A stretch of 64,000 bases of DNA from Skeletonema tropicum (taxonomy: Eukaryota > Bacillariophyta > Thalassiosirophyceae > Thalassiosirales > Thalassiosiraceae), in assembly GCA_037178625.1 (NCBI GenBank), contig CM074132.1, forward strand, positions 2,914,001 to 2,978,000, in the 5' to 3' direction. How positions within the stretch are numbered: position 1 is the first letter of the stretch; each line of letters starts with the position of its first letter. The notes below the pieces were generated by a model. It saw nothing but the letters and a program-made list of their open reading frames with translations, did not search any database and was not told the DNA's origin. The translations under genes and the position numbers were made by a program. Positions 41,801 to 52,940 of this stretch are shown here, one piece after another.

Positions 41801-42433
41801 CACACTTCAAATACTTCCGCATTTTACATCCCTGGACAAAATTTATCAGGAGGAGAGTTGATCCCGAGGATAGGCAACGATAAGGGTCAATATCTAGCTG
41901 ATGTCCAAGAGGAGAAACAGATATTGCTATCTCAGTACAACTCAATAGCAGAACGTCGCAGATCTGGTTTTCTTACTACGCAGCAGGATGAAGAGAGGGA
42001 GACCACTGAACAGTTTGAGCTCGTACGTTCAGATACCAACGTGATTTGTCTTCATTCTCCTGATAAGGTTGAGAGCTCCATCGTGAAATCATCAAGTAAT
42101 ACTCCATCGACTGAAATTAGACCAATAGAAAAAGTCACACAAAAGGGAATTCGAGTTGATCTGAAGAGCAAGTTACTATCAGCTTCTCTCTCGATGTCGA
42201 TTCAGATGGAACATAGAAAAACGAACTGTGCACACTCAGATATTAGCAGCGTCACTCACACGCTCGATGACATCAGTACCTGGACACAGGCAGCAATAGA
42301 AGAGGAAGAGACACCTAATGAGGAGAGCATCGAAATAGTTCATGTAACGAGTGGAGATGAACAGGAGTCGATTCACTCCGGAGAGGAGACATCTACAGTT
42401 TTTCATTATGTCAAGAATGAAAACGAGTTATAG
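38867..42433 (+). CDS. C2-domain membrane protein, MCTP-like
   Basis: A single-exon 1188-residue protein. The ATG at 38867 is the first; the Met at ~42 is an alternative. A degenerate C2-like region (~200-340, GGSYRLIGTVYLSPQDIL) is followed by a better C2 domain (~455-600: GSLGTVFVEFLHCKGLPNTD, then LTDAFISAVYGD, VVDDCLSPMWPHWS, YIGVSDYDVG). It retains Asp residues at calcium-loop positions. Two hydrophobic regions come later: SAVVFYLSINVVEK to YILFLSGWLMLATLM, and EIAFFVTLALFGSSVIALLVPWAFLL. This tandem-C2 plus C-terminal reticulon-like pair is the MCTP layout. A Ser/Glu-rich tail follows. Likely an ER-membrane tether at contact sites. Its stop lies 58 bp from that of the convergent neighbour. 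Confidence 0.72.
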   Translation: MEQTSNAFCIRSTHSCCAAALFRWSIIVDRKRLSIGQATKKMISAISDSKSLRKSCVLYQSSSEEDGETIQNALLSPSSTMASISQHSLAEQDDSIDENEKLSILIEIVAATIPKKPRQEALSNSLTPQLPPQARGMHCTANWIGPVNPSGRKRRETFFHRTKTLKLNGDLDMSMDATPDINTVGKYNHLEEHIFTVGDSSLFLFKTTMKQLVNASSHDDRMSNGGLKFDLYEKPFNLLTTSVGNTLSDIIRQEKEACAMTRETSASLSLLGGSYRLIGTVYLSPQDILSSCDGSRIEFEMVDRLALTRQNGQKPSQKARKVFGARLVLRMRKASDTDLAFMKLLHRKFKFGGVGNNLALLKDLTEGDEGGEDEDFLPVQLLTEIDEKLIAAQTSFECMGNVAHATQESICYLISDDAAKKHVVKPYPDPARKKETRVLTKAQLREECYKPSTKWVHAGSGSLGTVFVEFLHCKGLPNTDTGGAVGNLTDAFISAVYGDVLVQTDVVDDCLSPMWPHWSTRAFKLQMSHPSQAIYIGVSDYDVGPLEHEPIGRAQIQLNKFSPGMLYTLTYDLHETANLEEFGESVGKITVRIRVEYDERKMLMASLKPPNQSWVTSKRKKTHRVAKYCTEGPHDEDTFELQLFLSHIYEIWEKKRMLGYMISDMFYSLVFWRDQVQGLPLHSAVVFYLSINVVEKPHLLPSYILFLSGWLMLATLMQRNNHPNPWKRGHSFLHYWNLFVHGKTIDENPEEIKPREGYKAAVKYEKRWTDRMNEDNRQRARQAEFLARLEEVNDESNIKTRSKSKLKFDLIDQMLAPKLLYYQKWLSSICLQIRFVRNVFNWSEAEIAFFVTLALFGSSVIALLVPWAFLLRWTSRIVAWVFLGPWMRVVDEMLHGSSDESRRKHEKAKALQQSVQFFREQHKLAREQRENALKMKAFRKILFGRYNTHVPERGFFTRHEDIPLPESFAERLSDEFISHTSNTSAFYIPGQNLSGGELIPRIGNDKGQYLADVQEEKQILLSQYNSIAERRRSGFLTTQQDEERETTEQFELVRSDTNVICLHSPDKVESSIVKSSSNTPSTEIRPIEKVTQKGIRVDLKSKLLSASLSMSIQMEHRKTNCAHSDISSVTHTLDDISTWTQAAIEEEETPNEESIEIVHVTSGDEQESIHSGEETSTVFHYVKNENEL

Positions 42434-42491
42434 TTTATATTAATGACAACATTAGTGTAACACTCGTAAATAGAAACAAAAAGTTCACCGA

Positions 42492-44469
42492 TTAAACCTC
42501 GCTGTAACCAGCTACCTGTACATTGTCGTTGTTTTGTTGCAAATACACGTCACTGACATCATTGCTACTGGGTGTATTGATTTCCCCTCTTCGGTCGTCC
42601 TCTGAGTCATGTTGTTCTGGCTTCTTCAATGAGACCGGAGGCTCTATCTTATTCTTCTCTTCAATCAGGTGGAAATGTGCAGCCAAAGCCTTGATATTCG
42701 CCTTCTTACTCGGATTTCGGAGCATCGTCTTCAGTCTCTTTTTTGCATTTTGAATATGTGTCTTGAAGAAGCACCGAATGCGATCTCTAATCTTTTTATC
42801 ATCAAATGCCTTACGATCAAACTCCCAACCGTACTTGGTGGCCTCATTCTTCACCTGTTGAACTCTGGAACAAAGACAAAGAGTACTGTGAGTATTTGAG
42901 CGAAGAGATGAAACGAGTAATACACTGAGTCACTTACAATGAGTTGTTGAAATCTTGTTGATCTTTACTCTGGCACTTTTGAGTACTCAACTCGTAGTAC
43001 CTTTTCATACTTTTGCGCAGAATAGTATCAAGAGGGGGGAACTGTGCCCAATGAAAGCGATCCGTTAAAAGAGTTCCGTGCGCGGGGTAAGATGATGGCG
43101 GAGAGCGTGGATTTGTGCGTACAATAGCCATAGAAAGAAGGAGCTGTTTACCAATATACGGATTTTCAAGTGCCTGCTGCGCAAGGATACATGCCTTTTC
43201 AGCGGCATCGGCAACTTCTGGGGCGATTGAATGCGCCCTCTTGATTGCAGATCCGATGATAGAGGGAGGATTTGTTGCAGAGGTCGTTCCAGTAGAAAAG
43301 CTACGTGCAGAGAATAAGTCGGATCCCTCTGTTCTTAATGCCTTTCTTCTTGGCGACTGCTCATTAAGTTGGCCGGCATATCTTTTCCTTGTAGACTTGA
43401 TGGTCGACTCTGTCCTTTCAACCATGTTGGCCGCATTGAGAACATCACCAATAGATGAATGTCGACTTGAAGGAGTGTCAGGGTTAAAATCATCATCGGG
43501 ACCAAACGTATCTGAAATTGGTGGTAGTGGGTACTCATCATCGGCTTGATCAAACTTGAGACTAGATTGGGGGACTTGAGGGAAGCAATGAAAGTTATTC
43601 ACGTCCATCTGTTCGGGAGGAGGTGGGTATTTGAACGGGGGAGCCGCGACTCCGGTTTGTAGTGGAGGTAACGGTGCATCAAGAGCAGCTTTCTTCGGTT
43701 TGGCAGATGGAGATGGCTTGGTGGCGCTCCCTTCCGTTGCACAACCCAGCATAGCCAATGCAGCTTCAGATTCCTTCACAGATGCATGGAGAGGAGTTAC
43801 CGGATTTGAAGGGGGAGAATCGTTTCTCTTGGGCTCTTTTACACCATTCTTACCATTCTTCACAGATTGTGTCTGCAGTGGCGAAATATGTGATACAGGA
43901 AAAGGCATGTGTACATTAGGCGGCACATTCCCTGGTGGACCATAATAAGGAAGAGGTGGTGGTGGAAAACTAGGGTAGCCAAAAGCAGCATTTTCGACAT
44001 CCGGTATGCTCTTCTTGAATGAATCTGGGGCCTTTCCATCACGAGAAGGGTTAACAGGATGAAAATCTGCCCTTGAAACTGGTTCTTTCCTTGCTGCTTC
44101 ACTCTTTTCTGCAGTGCCCGGGGTTTCAGTGCACGTAGTTGCAGTTTGATCATCGTCATTCTTTGGGAGGGCAGGCTCCTTTTTGATAGCATCACTGTTC
44201 ACCTTTTCGAGAGGATTGTTGCCAGCCGGTTTTGGCGTTTGATCACCAGCAATAGGAGCGGAAGGCTTCTTTACATCTTGTTGTGCAGAATCAATCATGT
44301 TAACATCATTTTTTTCATTGACGCAACGTTCTCTTTTGACAGGCAGAGCGCTGTCGCCAGGAAGCTTCAAATCGCCATCCATAGTTTCACCTCCCTTCTC
44401 CTCGGTGGCATTGGCGTGTGTTGCCTTCTCTTTGGCGGCTGCCCTAGTTGGTAGACGCCTTGTGTTCAT
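42492..44469 (-). CDS. Pro-rich hypothetical protein with basic C-terminal helical domain
   Basis: Exons 44469-42938 and 42864-42492 (intron 73 nt) encode 634 residues. No family was recognised. The first ~300 residues are Lys/Pro/Ala-rich with a [15 protein letters not shown] stretch. A middle segment has basic nuclear-signal-like text ([17 protein letters not shown]). From ~residue 440 a compact domain appears: [32 protein letters not shown], and across the intron [23 protein letters not shown] and [19 protein letters not shown]. This Trp/Phe/Lys-rich helical block looks conserved and could bind nucleic acid or chromatin, by inference only. The tail is acidic and Asn-rich. Confidence 0.6.
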
Positions 44470-45997
44470 GGTTCAATTAATGAATCAGGAGAGATTTCTG
44501 GCTACAAGATCTTCACGTCGGAATTGTTAAGAAGGACTTGCTGCCAGGTAGTTGATGTTGAGTTTTCTGAATTAGTACCCTCGTATATTTTGACGATATG
44601 ATAACTCTGTAGATAATTCAAATATATTGTCTTATACAGCCGCTGAGAGCTGCTGTATAGGGCGGATGTAGGCGTCAATTTTTTGAATGATGCACAAATT
44701 GAAGGTGGATTCATAAAACAAACGGCAACACTGACACGTCCGAAGCCGGATGAATTTTGGTCGGAATAACGAGCCTTGGGGAGAGGAATCCAGATCGGGG
44801 ATTTCCAGTGCCTCGGTGAAGCTGTAGGGGGTGCTGAAATAATATGATGCACACCGGTGCGAGAGAGGGTGCAGTGAAGAAGGGACGCTACCAACGATTT
44901 ACTCACGAAATCCCATGATGGTGGCGTTTTGTTAGTGGCGGGATGTTTCAGTTTGAACTTTGTGATTTAGCGACATTTGGCGATACATACAGAAAGAAGT
45001 ACTAGGCAGGGGGGATTTGAAGAGAAGATTGAGCTCTATATACTCATCTTTTTTACCCCCATCTTTTTCCAAGACACATAACAAATGCTTAAAAAATAAA
45101 AAATATATATACTACTCCTATATAACCAAATTACAACATGAAAGGGTGATTTTTCCTGGCCCCCAAGAAGGAGGGAGAGGGGAGCAGAGAGCAGATTATG
45201 GTACTAAAAACTTTTGATTATTAGGTGAGACTCCCAGTTAGAGCCTAGGAAAAAATTATTAGGCGATTATTAAGCGATTTGTCTTAGAGATTTTTTGCTT
45301 GATTTTAAGAGTGTTTTTTTCTAAGAAACCTGTAGAAATCGCAGAATCTGGAACCGGCACTCAGGTCGCATGGGCACGTACACGCCACTATAGGCCCAAA
45401 ATTCGAGATTGCTATTGTTGGCCAAATCCATTAGTTAAGTTAGTGATTAACAATAGGCGGACCGCCCATTTAATAATCTGCGGTCGCTTTTGCTGTAGGT
45501 GGAGTGTGGGGCGAGTAATTGAGAGGCAAAGTCAAGGCCCAGTTCCACTTTTTACCGGATTTTAAGAAAAAAACACTCTTAAGGTTAACCCTAATTTTTT
45601 TCTAAATACTTTCATTCCTAGCTTGCTTTCCCTCCACCCTCTTATGAGCTCTTGACTGCATTTATCAAGCCAAGGATCACTATCAAGGAGTTATACAGGG
45701 CGAATCTGAGCGTTTAAACTGTTCCTCTCTAGATGGCTGGAATATACGATTTCGAGGTCATGCTTATCAATCGCGGTGGAGGTGATACGCCAAGTCCTTG
45801 CCCCTACATATAAATAGAAACTACCGATTTAACGGGAAGTGTGCAGGGGTATGATTATAGCTTTGGTTTTTCTATTTATTAATTAGCTGCAAACATTCAA
45901 GCCAGCAGGGACCAGAGATAGAATCACTTGAGATGAGAGCATCTTTCCAGGTAACGAGCATGCATGGTTATCATTTGAGCAAAAGGCGATTGAATGA
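44470..45997. other. 1.5-kb intergenic region with TIR element
   Basis: Between the Pro-rich gene and PIG-O. A weak reverse-strand open frame at 44502-44906 has no recognisable features. The element at 45305-45582 is the only clear structure. The rest is AT-rich. Confidence 0.4.
45305..45582. mobile_element. MITE-like element with ~20-bp terminal inverted repeats
   Basis: TTAAGAGTGTTTTTTTCT at 45305-45322 recurs in inverted orientation within 45562-45582, 18 nt perfect and continuing to AA with one extra base. The pair encloses 278 bp. The interior has no transposase-like protein; one short open frame spans it. No unambiguous target-site duplication was found, so the boundaries are approximate. 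Confidence 0.6.
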
Positions 45998-48900
45998 TTA
46001 CTTGTCACGGCCCTCCTTTCCAATATATTTCACTTTGCTGTAACTATTCGGTAATAATAGTGCATCAACGAACCAAAACACCAACCCTATGACAGTAAAT
46101 ATTGCAGCAAACATAAATCTGGGGGCAAATATTGCCCATACCATTACTATTGAAGACCATGAAACAAATTCTTGAGATTGTGAACGGCAAAAGGTAACAG
46201 AGCACATAATCGATGATGATACAGATACTCACGGTGTCTTTTCATAGCGCTCACTGATACACAAGATGTCAATGTTTCAGTACATTGATAGAAGCAAAAC
46301 CAATCCCAAACTCGTGAAATTTCATCTTTGCTGCCAGCAGCAATGAAGTTTGAGGCGAACCGAGACGTCAGTAGCAAAAGCAGAGTTCCAAGAAGTTCCC
46401 AGCCAAATGTATTCATAAACAGAGAGAAGCCAGCAATGTGGAACTGGAATGTGTCCGTGGCAACAAAAGCTGCCGTAAACTGTAATCTATTGAAGGAGCA
46501 ATGGTGATTGGTGGCAAAGAATACCTCTCTGATCAGTAATCGCCATATTGCTGCCAGTACTGGTGCATCAATCTCTGGTTGTGCTTTCGATTGCATCATC
46601 ATTTGCGATAAAGCCGCACACTGTACCAAAACTGCGACTGCCGTGCAGGCTGTAGAAGGCCCTGTTACAATCACCAAGAATAGCATCATTCGGAATATAA
46701 CCAATTGAGAGTGGCACAACAATGTCCAAGATCTTCGCACTCGATTTCCATTCACTTGCGATGTCAACTCGCTCCCAATGCAATAAACAGAATGAATCAC
46801 CCCCATCATCACGAAGATCATTGAAGCTTGCGCAAACTCATGCCCATTTCGTGAGTGATCATGTGTACGTTTCTCCCACCAACTACACGCCAAGCAAATC
46901 ATAACCAATATATCGATGCATTTAGAGAACGCATATGTCTGCGTCGACTCAAACCAGCTGAGTCGCAAGGCTAGCAACAAAGCAAGAGCTGGTAAGAAGA
47001 CCAACGCGCTGTGCGATGCATGAAGCCTTATCGACGGATCTAGCCCGTGGCCGGTGACAAACGCATTGTGAATGCGGGAGGACAAAATCACTATCAAAGG
47101 TAGGTAGGCAGAAACTGCTGTTTTTGTTGTATCCTTGTTTGACTCAAAATACCAGCGACGAAATACCAGCAGGCACAGTATTGCAAGAAAGAATGTGACA
47201 ATGACTCCCTCATGCTCAATGTAACTGTTTCCAAATGTAAGCACACCAGAATAAAAGATCATACAGATAAATGATGCAACCACTTCCAGGAGGCGAAATG
47301 ATTGTAAAGAGCTCTTAAACTGATTCTCTTTGGCACCACTCACAACGATTCTATTTTTGGTTCCAAACCAACACAAAATCATTCTCATCTGTTTTCGAAC
47401 ATCCCTTTTCCATAGAGGATTGGCTAAAACCCAAGCAATAAATAAGATACAAATACCAATCATCATTCCTTTTTCATTGAATTGAGTCCAAACTTGCTTT
47501 CCGAGATCTGTGCTTTCTGCCAAGAATATCTTAAAGAGACCACATGCTTGACGAAATTCTGTGGAATCATGATAATTGTTATCTTGCAACTCTCTCCGAG
47601 ATTGTAGAATTGCACCTCGATACAGTGTCGTCGCAGAATTGAGAAGCTCTTTCAATTCATGTAATCTCTCTCGTGGCAAATCTCGCGATGTTTGTGAGTA
47701 GGTGTACAGGTACGTCCAAACTTGCGCAGCGTTGAGTGCCAGAGCTGTGGCAATATATGGAGTAGAGGATGATGCTTCCGTCTCTTCATTTTCACCATAC
47801 GGTTTGGGCAATATTGCTGTAACTAACCCACCAATGTTGGCATAAGGGATAGGTAGACCTAAGAGAAGACTAATTGTTGGAACCAAATCGATTTGGTGAA
47901 TTGAATCAAATGCCTGAGTAGATTCAGACCCAACCTCTCTTCCGTCTATTCGTTGATCATATCCTTCTCCCGCGTTGCAACCAGGACTAAAATGGACAAA
48001 TAGCCCTGCATTAACTTCCTCGCTTGTTCCTCCACCATGGTTTCCATCTTCGGTCATACCATGGTCACCCAACACAAAAGCAACAATGCAAGACTTTTCA
48101 GGTGCATTGTCGATCCTGTCTAGTGTATTGGAGAGCATATTATCCATCTGTTGAAGCTTCTTCTCCATGTGGGGATTGTTGGGGCCATAAGTGTGGCCGA
48201 CATGATCAACTCCAAGGAAGTGTGAAACCATCAGCTCAAATAATGGGACCTTTGTTGTCGGATCGATATTTGTTTTCAAACCAGCAAGTCGATCCAAAAG
48301 TCTTGGCAAATGCAGCAAACAGCCATTATCTACAGTGTCCAAATCTCTAGTATTGAATGATGGGTAAGGATGAGCGTCATCAAATTGCGTCGGGAAGAGA
48401 TCTATCCAAGTATCATCCCCAACAAATGCAATCTGTGGCTTTTGAATATGATTGTGCATCATTCGATGTTCCCAAGGTGCGTTCTTTAACTGCTCAATCC
48501 ATGAATCTTCATCGATTGAAGCACCTCCAAATGAGCCAGTAATATCTGCAAATGTAGGCAATCCACCGGTAGTCAATCCTTTGAGTCGTTGCATTGTGAC
48601 TGTAGGAGGATCAGCGACAAATTGATACAGCTTCGAAAATCCTCTACTCTTACTGCTTTGCTCATTACTATCAGGAAATAAGCGTGATCCCACAGATAGT
48701 GGAAGATGATCCCTTGCAAAGTCAAAACGCAATGCATCTACAACAATAATTGCCACGGAGTCGACTTTTCTTGGTGCCCAACAGCCATTATTTCTTTCAG
48801 TAACATTGTGATGGTCGCTGTGGCGAAGATAATCTGAAATCCATCGGTTCTGTCTCAAAAAGCTGATTTCGTCATCATTCAAATCCAATGCGTCTTTTAA

Positions 48901-49050
48901 CAGATTTCCTGCAGCACCAGGTGCACAGGAAGAGCGATGGTCAAATGATGTCCGTGAGAGAAAGAATGATTGTGTGAAGATGGTTAGGCCCAAGGCAATC
49001 AATGTTGGTGGGAAGAGGAGCCTAAGAAGAGTTATGCTGCTGCGACTCAT
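45998..49050 (-). CDS. PIGO: GPI ethanolamine phosphate transferase 3 (PIG-O)
   Basis: Exons 49050-46233 and 46170-45998 (intron 62 nt) encode 996 residues. The ATG at 49050 starts a signal-anchor (ITLLRLLFPPTLIALGLTIF). The luminal alkaline-phosphatase-like domain has VDSVAIIVVDALRFDF (metal Asp), a TVTMQRLKGLTTGGLPTF block with the nucleophile Thr, FLGVDHVGHTYGP, and LGDHGMTEDGNHGG metal ligands, all characteristic of PIG-N/O/G. The second half has a dozen or so membrane helices. The small second exon supplies the last one (VWAIFAPRFMFAAIFTVIGL), which the first exon alone would miss. It adds ethanolamine phosphate to the third mannose of the GPI anchor in the ER. Confidence 0.9.
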
Positions 49051-49647
49051 GATTTGAATATCAATCACACTGGTGTCATCTCTTCATTTATCGATCAGCC
49101 GCCAATATCCGCTCAGCTTACGTAGTTCATGAACATAGTCGTAACACAAAGTAGCGACAGTGGACGGTGGCGAGATTCGAGATGAGAAGTAATTAAGGTG
49201 CAGTGGCTCTACGGTGTTGCCCGCCTTGGTACTTTCCCGTCCACGTAGTTGCCCGCTGGAAAATCCGGACTTAGGAAGTCCGGACAGTAACAAATTGAGT
49301 ATTCCGTCGTTGCCCGTCCACCTAATTATGCCCCCCCGACGAGCGGACACATCCGCGGGCAACTACAGTGGACTCACTGTCATAATCTCATGCGATGCGC
49401 GATGCCTCTATCCATGTTTTTTAGCCTTACGATAATACTTTTAATATTTTTTGTCCTATTTTTAAGCTCTAATAGCTTCCTCTATTACAATCCCCCTTCA
49501 TCTATCATCTATTCTCTGAATGGACCTCACTCTCTCTCGCCCGAGGATAGAGATCTTGCGGTTGGATGCGATATTATGTACATGGATTGGCGTGGAGAAT
49601 GAATGGCAGCTCAGTCGTATCAGGAATTGATGATGCTTAAGCTATGC
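49051..49647. other. PIG-O upstream region and 3' flank of SET gene
   Basis: About 600 bp. Apart from the foldback repeat at 49239-49373 I see only AT-rich sequence and weak open frames. Confidence 0.4.
49239..49373. repeat. foldback repeat with internal perfect palindrome
   Basis: GTCCACGTAGTTGCCCGC (49239-49256) matches, inverted, GCGGGCAACTACAGTGGAC (49355-49373) with one insertion. Between them TCCGGACTT-AGG-AAGTCCGGA (49264-49284) is a perfect 9-bp hairpin. GTTGCCCG recurs a third time near 49310. It sits ~190 bp upstream of the PIG-O start. Confidence 0.7.
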
Positions 49648-51490
49648 TTAAGTATCAATCCTCCTCAGCCTCAGACGACTCGCTTGCTCATAGGATGATA
49701 TATCGCCTAATTCAGTGCCAGCACATTGCCCTTGCAATCCACGAACATCTTCTTCCCAGTACGCTGCATCACCGATGTAATCGAGATAATTACAGAGTAT
49801 CTCCTCTCCTTTCTTGATGTCTCGATTTGTCGTTTCTCCGCTTGTCAACACTTGACGCAAATTACGCTCAAGAGCTGGATTAAACCCTCCCTTTAGTAGT
49901 AGAGACTCCGGAGGTTGATTTGGATCGGCGTCTACTTCATTGTCAGCGGAACCATGTCCTAGGTTGTAAGAGCCATTGCAGCCATGGTTACAAAACATTA
50001 GAAGTCCGGAGTCAACAGTGGAATGTGTACGCCCTAAAAGGGACGACCAAAATCCATAGCCTGTGAACGAAAGCAAGAGCTGGATTGAGATACAATTCAT
50101 GTGACCAAGGTATAGATGTATAATGCATGTTTGCAAACACGTACCTGAACTGAAGCCTTCAACGGCTTCCACAGATTTCATTACTTCCTCAACGTAATCT
50201 TCGTCATCGTCATCATGTTCCTCAGCCCATTCATATAGCTCCATTATGATGCGATGCGATGATGGGTAGATGAAATAACTTTGCCACGACTTCTCCACAC
50301 CCATCGCTGCTCCTTCTGGAATATCTTCCTTGGCAAAAATTCCTCTGCCCGAGTACTCACCCATAGTACTTTGACCGACAGATAGGTCTGAATATGGTAC
50401 ATTCACAAGGTCTGGGCCAAAGCTATACTCGCAATCTTCAACATTTTCGTGACAGAAAGCTGTCTCGACTGGTTTGGGTGGTATTTGATACTTCATCATT
50501 GTTGGCGAATCAAAAAATTTCAGAGTCTCAGACCTACGTATGCGTTGATGTAAGCGAATATTCACTTCAGCTTCATTGCTGTACCATTCGGCCCTGGATT
50601 CATACGACTTCAACGCCACGAGGAAGCTGCGAGTCTCAAAGCCACTGTTACTGCTTTCGTCTTGGTCTTGGTAGAGGTGCACACTTTTGTATCCAGCTTC
50701 TTCTAAAGCATCAATGCCTCTTCCCAAGCCCTGCAATTTCCCTATGCCAAGCGATGGATCTTTCTGAGTGATTAAAGTGTCGGTGTTCAAGACAAGCTGA
50801 ATAATGACCAGTTACGATTTGACAAGTAGGTAAAAATATAGAATGTGTAAGCACATGCACATCATGTAAATCGTGCGCAATATCATGTATCATTGAGGAA
50901 ACACTCACCACGCCGCCGTCATTAAGACAATTGAAACTCGAGGAGAAACCGGTAACAACTTGAAACGGATTAGGATCAATGATGACATCAAATTGCTCAT
51001 GGTCTCCTAAGGAACATTCTTGACCTTTCATCTCCAGGGTGGATACCCTTTCATCTACTGCGTCATCTTCATGTTCCTCTACCCCGCCTCTTTGTAATAT
51101 GACTGCATCCTTGACTGATGCGTGTTTGAGAATCTCTCCTAGGGTGGCACTTGTCTGATGATGCTTGCCACCTATTACGGCAACTCTCGTTGGATTGAGA
51201 TGAGTGATCATCGCCGGATGTACCAGGGCCTCATAGTTGAACATCTTTTCCACCATTGCAGGTTGACATGTGTTTTGGACCTCGCGTCGCTGCCCTCTAG
51301 TCAAATGAAAGGAAACCGCCCTTCCAGAAAAAAGAGCGATGGACGCTGCAGAAAGAATGATGACGATGATGGACAAGCCACTCAAACGAATTGCGTATTT
51401 TCCTCCACATGATGTTGATGAGGATGGAGAAGGTAGTATTGAGCTATTCCTAGCTGCGAGTTTGGCTTTGGAAGGTGTTTTGTGTTGCAT
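49648..51490 (-). CDS. spermidine-synthase-like / SET-domain fusion protein
   Basis: Exons 51490-50909, 50796-50145 and 50060-49648 (introns 112 and 84 nt) encode 548 residues. A hydrophobic segment (LSGLSIIVIILSAASIALF, ~36-54) followed by AVSFHL resembles a diatom plastid presequence or signal anchor. Residues ~85-300 follow the aminopropyltransferase pattern (FNYEALVHPAMITHLNPTRVAVIGG, then EQFDVIIDPNPF, RGIDALEEAGYKSVHLY). The GGGDGG loop reads GGKHHQT and the VEID acid is absent, so this half is probably catalytically dead. A SET domain follows: YSGRGIFAKEDIPEGA, LMFCNHGCNGSYN (the NHxCxPN motif with Ser-Tyr in place of Pro) and GEEILCNYLDY. The SET half should use SAM to methylate lysine. 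Substrate unknown. Confidence 0.75.
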
Positions 51491-52940
51491 GGTTGGTCTT
51501 TTGAGCGCTGTAGTATTATTTGGTTGGATATAGCAACATCAGAACTTTGTAGAAAGAAGCATGCATGATAAGTACATCAATGTAATGTTCATGTTGCGAT
51601 GAGATTATGCAGAACAGAAAAAATGGAGGAGAAAAAATGTCCAGAAATAATCAGTGTGAACATAACGGTTTTGTAGAAAGAAAACGTACCTAATGTTCAT
51701 GTTGCGATGAGAGTGCTTATGTGTAGATGTAGAAAAGAAAAAATGGAGGACGGAAAAGTGTCAGAAAAAATCAGCGCTCGTATCCCCTGAAGAAAATCTT
51801 GCTTTGGAATGCCGGATACCAGGTCCACGACTGAACTTTGCTGCCACTTGCCATATACACTAGCCTCGCTACGCTCGTCTAGCCGCTGCGCGGGTTTTCT
51901 AAATACCCAAAAAACGAAATAAAATCAATTTTCAATTTTCCGTTCACACAATTCCGTCCGACATTCTACCAGCTTTCTCGTCTCTCTCGTCTCTCTCTCT
52001 CTCATCTCTCTCCCGCCATCTATCGACGCTCCTTGACAGACCAATCAAGCCAATCAAAGAAAGAGTCGATCGAAAATGCCCGTGAAGGCCAAAGGACACG
52101 CCAAAGGGCCCGGACAGAACGACAGAACTACCGACCGAACGACCGACAGAACGACAGAACGACAAAACGAACGACAGAACGAACGACAGAACGAACGACA
52201 GAACGAATTAGCTCCTCTCATTATTTAGATATATATATGGAATTTGCACTGACAGTTCCCATGATTGAACCATCAAGTGGAGTCTTCATACCCTGAGGGC
52301 AGAACCAAACAACGTCGCAGTCCGTTCGCCTGCTGCCACGCATACTTCTTGATAGGATTATTAAATTTACGGTAACGAAGGCATTGTTATGAAGGTATGC
52401 GTTCTCCTCACAACGTTGGTAGGTTGCCTTTTCCGGCACAAGTTTCAGGTTTTGCCCCTCATCCAGCGAGAAATGGTGCACCCGTAAGGTAGGTGCAGCG
52501 AAGGTCAAAGTTGATGCTCAAACTCCTCAAGCTTTGGCGTCTAAGCAGCGTTGTATGCAGCGTCATCATATGACACCACCTGAAATTGCTGTCTATGGTA
52601 TTTTTGCTTCTGTACCTGTGCTTTCATCAGCTGTCTATCATCCTTCATGATTGTCACAGGTAATTCATCAATTGTGGAGCGGTTTGGAAAGTACCAAAAA
52701 TCTCTCGAACCAGGATTGCATGTGATCATTCCAATTGTAGATCACTTGGCAACAACACTCACTCAAAGAGAACAATTGATATTCCTCCACAAAGATGCAT
52801 CACAGACGCTGTAGTGTATCGGAAAGTCATGAATCCAAAACAAGCATTCTATTCCGTCGATGACTTGAATACCTCTCGCTCAGTGATAAAGGTTTTTACT
52901 TTAATCTTAAGACTTGAGGAGACAATAGAGTGGTCATTAA
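51491..52940. other. intergenic, repeat-bearing region
   Basis: Contains the dispersed repeat at 51860-52230. Near 51591-51770 the phrase AATGTTCATGTTGCGATGAGA and an AAAATGGAGGA segment are each repeated ~120 bp apart. The part 52240-52730 has reverse-strand open frames with some protein-like character but no recognisable family; these could be remnants of a decayed gene. Confidence 0.4.
51860..52230 (+). repeat. dispersed repeat, copy L
   Basis: Begins ACTAGCCTCGCTACGCTCG and ends CCTCTCATTATTTAGAT. A ~90-bp core (about 52040-52127) is nearly identical, inverted, to copy R at 57463-57735. It has a CT-rich internal block (51977-52012) and a tandem GAACGACA microsatellite (52117-52205). A small open frame inside (52076-52228) starts MPVKAKGHAKGPGQNDR and runs into Thr/Asp/Arg/Gln repeats. 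Coding status is uncertain. Confidence 0.75.

Noticed and set aside
44502..44906. Reverse-strand 134-aa open frame
   Set aside because: No domain, poor composition, overlaps the upstream region of the Pro-rich gene; no support beyond length.
52076..52228. Small peptide gene MPVKAKGHAKG... in the dispersed repeat
   Set aside because: The start is conserved between both copies but the frame diverges in the microsatellite (copy R reads into different text), so coding is not supported.
52221..52729. Reverse-strand open frames as a gene
   Set aside because: Some protein-like text but no family, no convincing joins, and it overlaps the edge of a repeat; left as a possible remnant.
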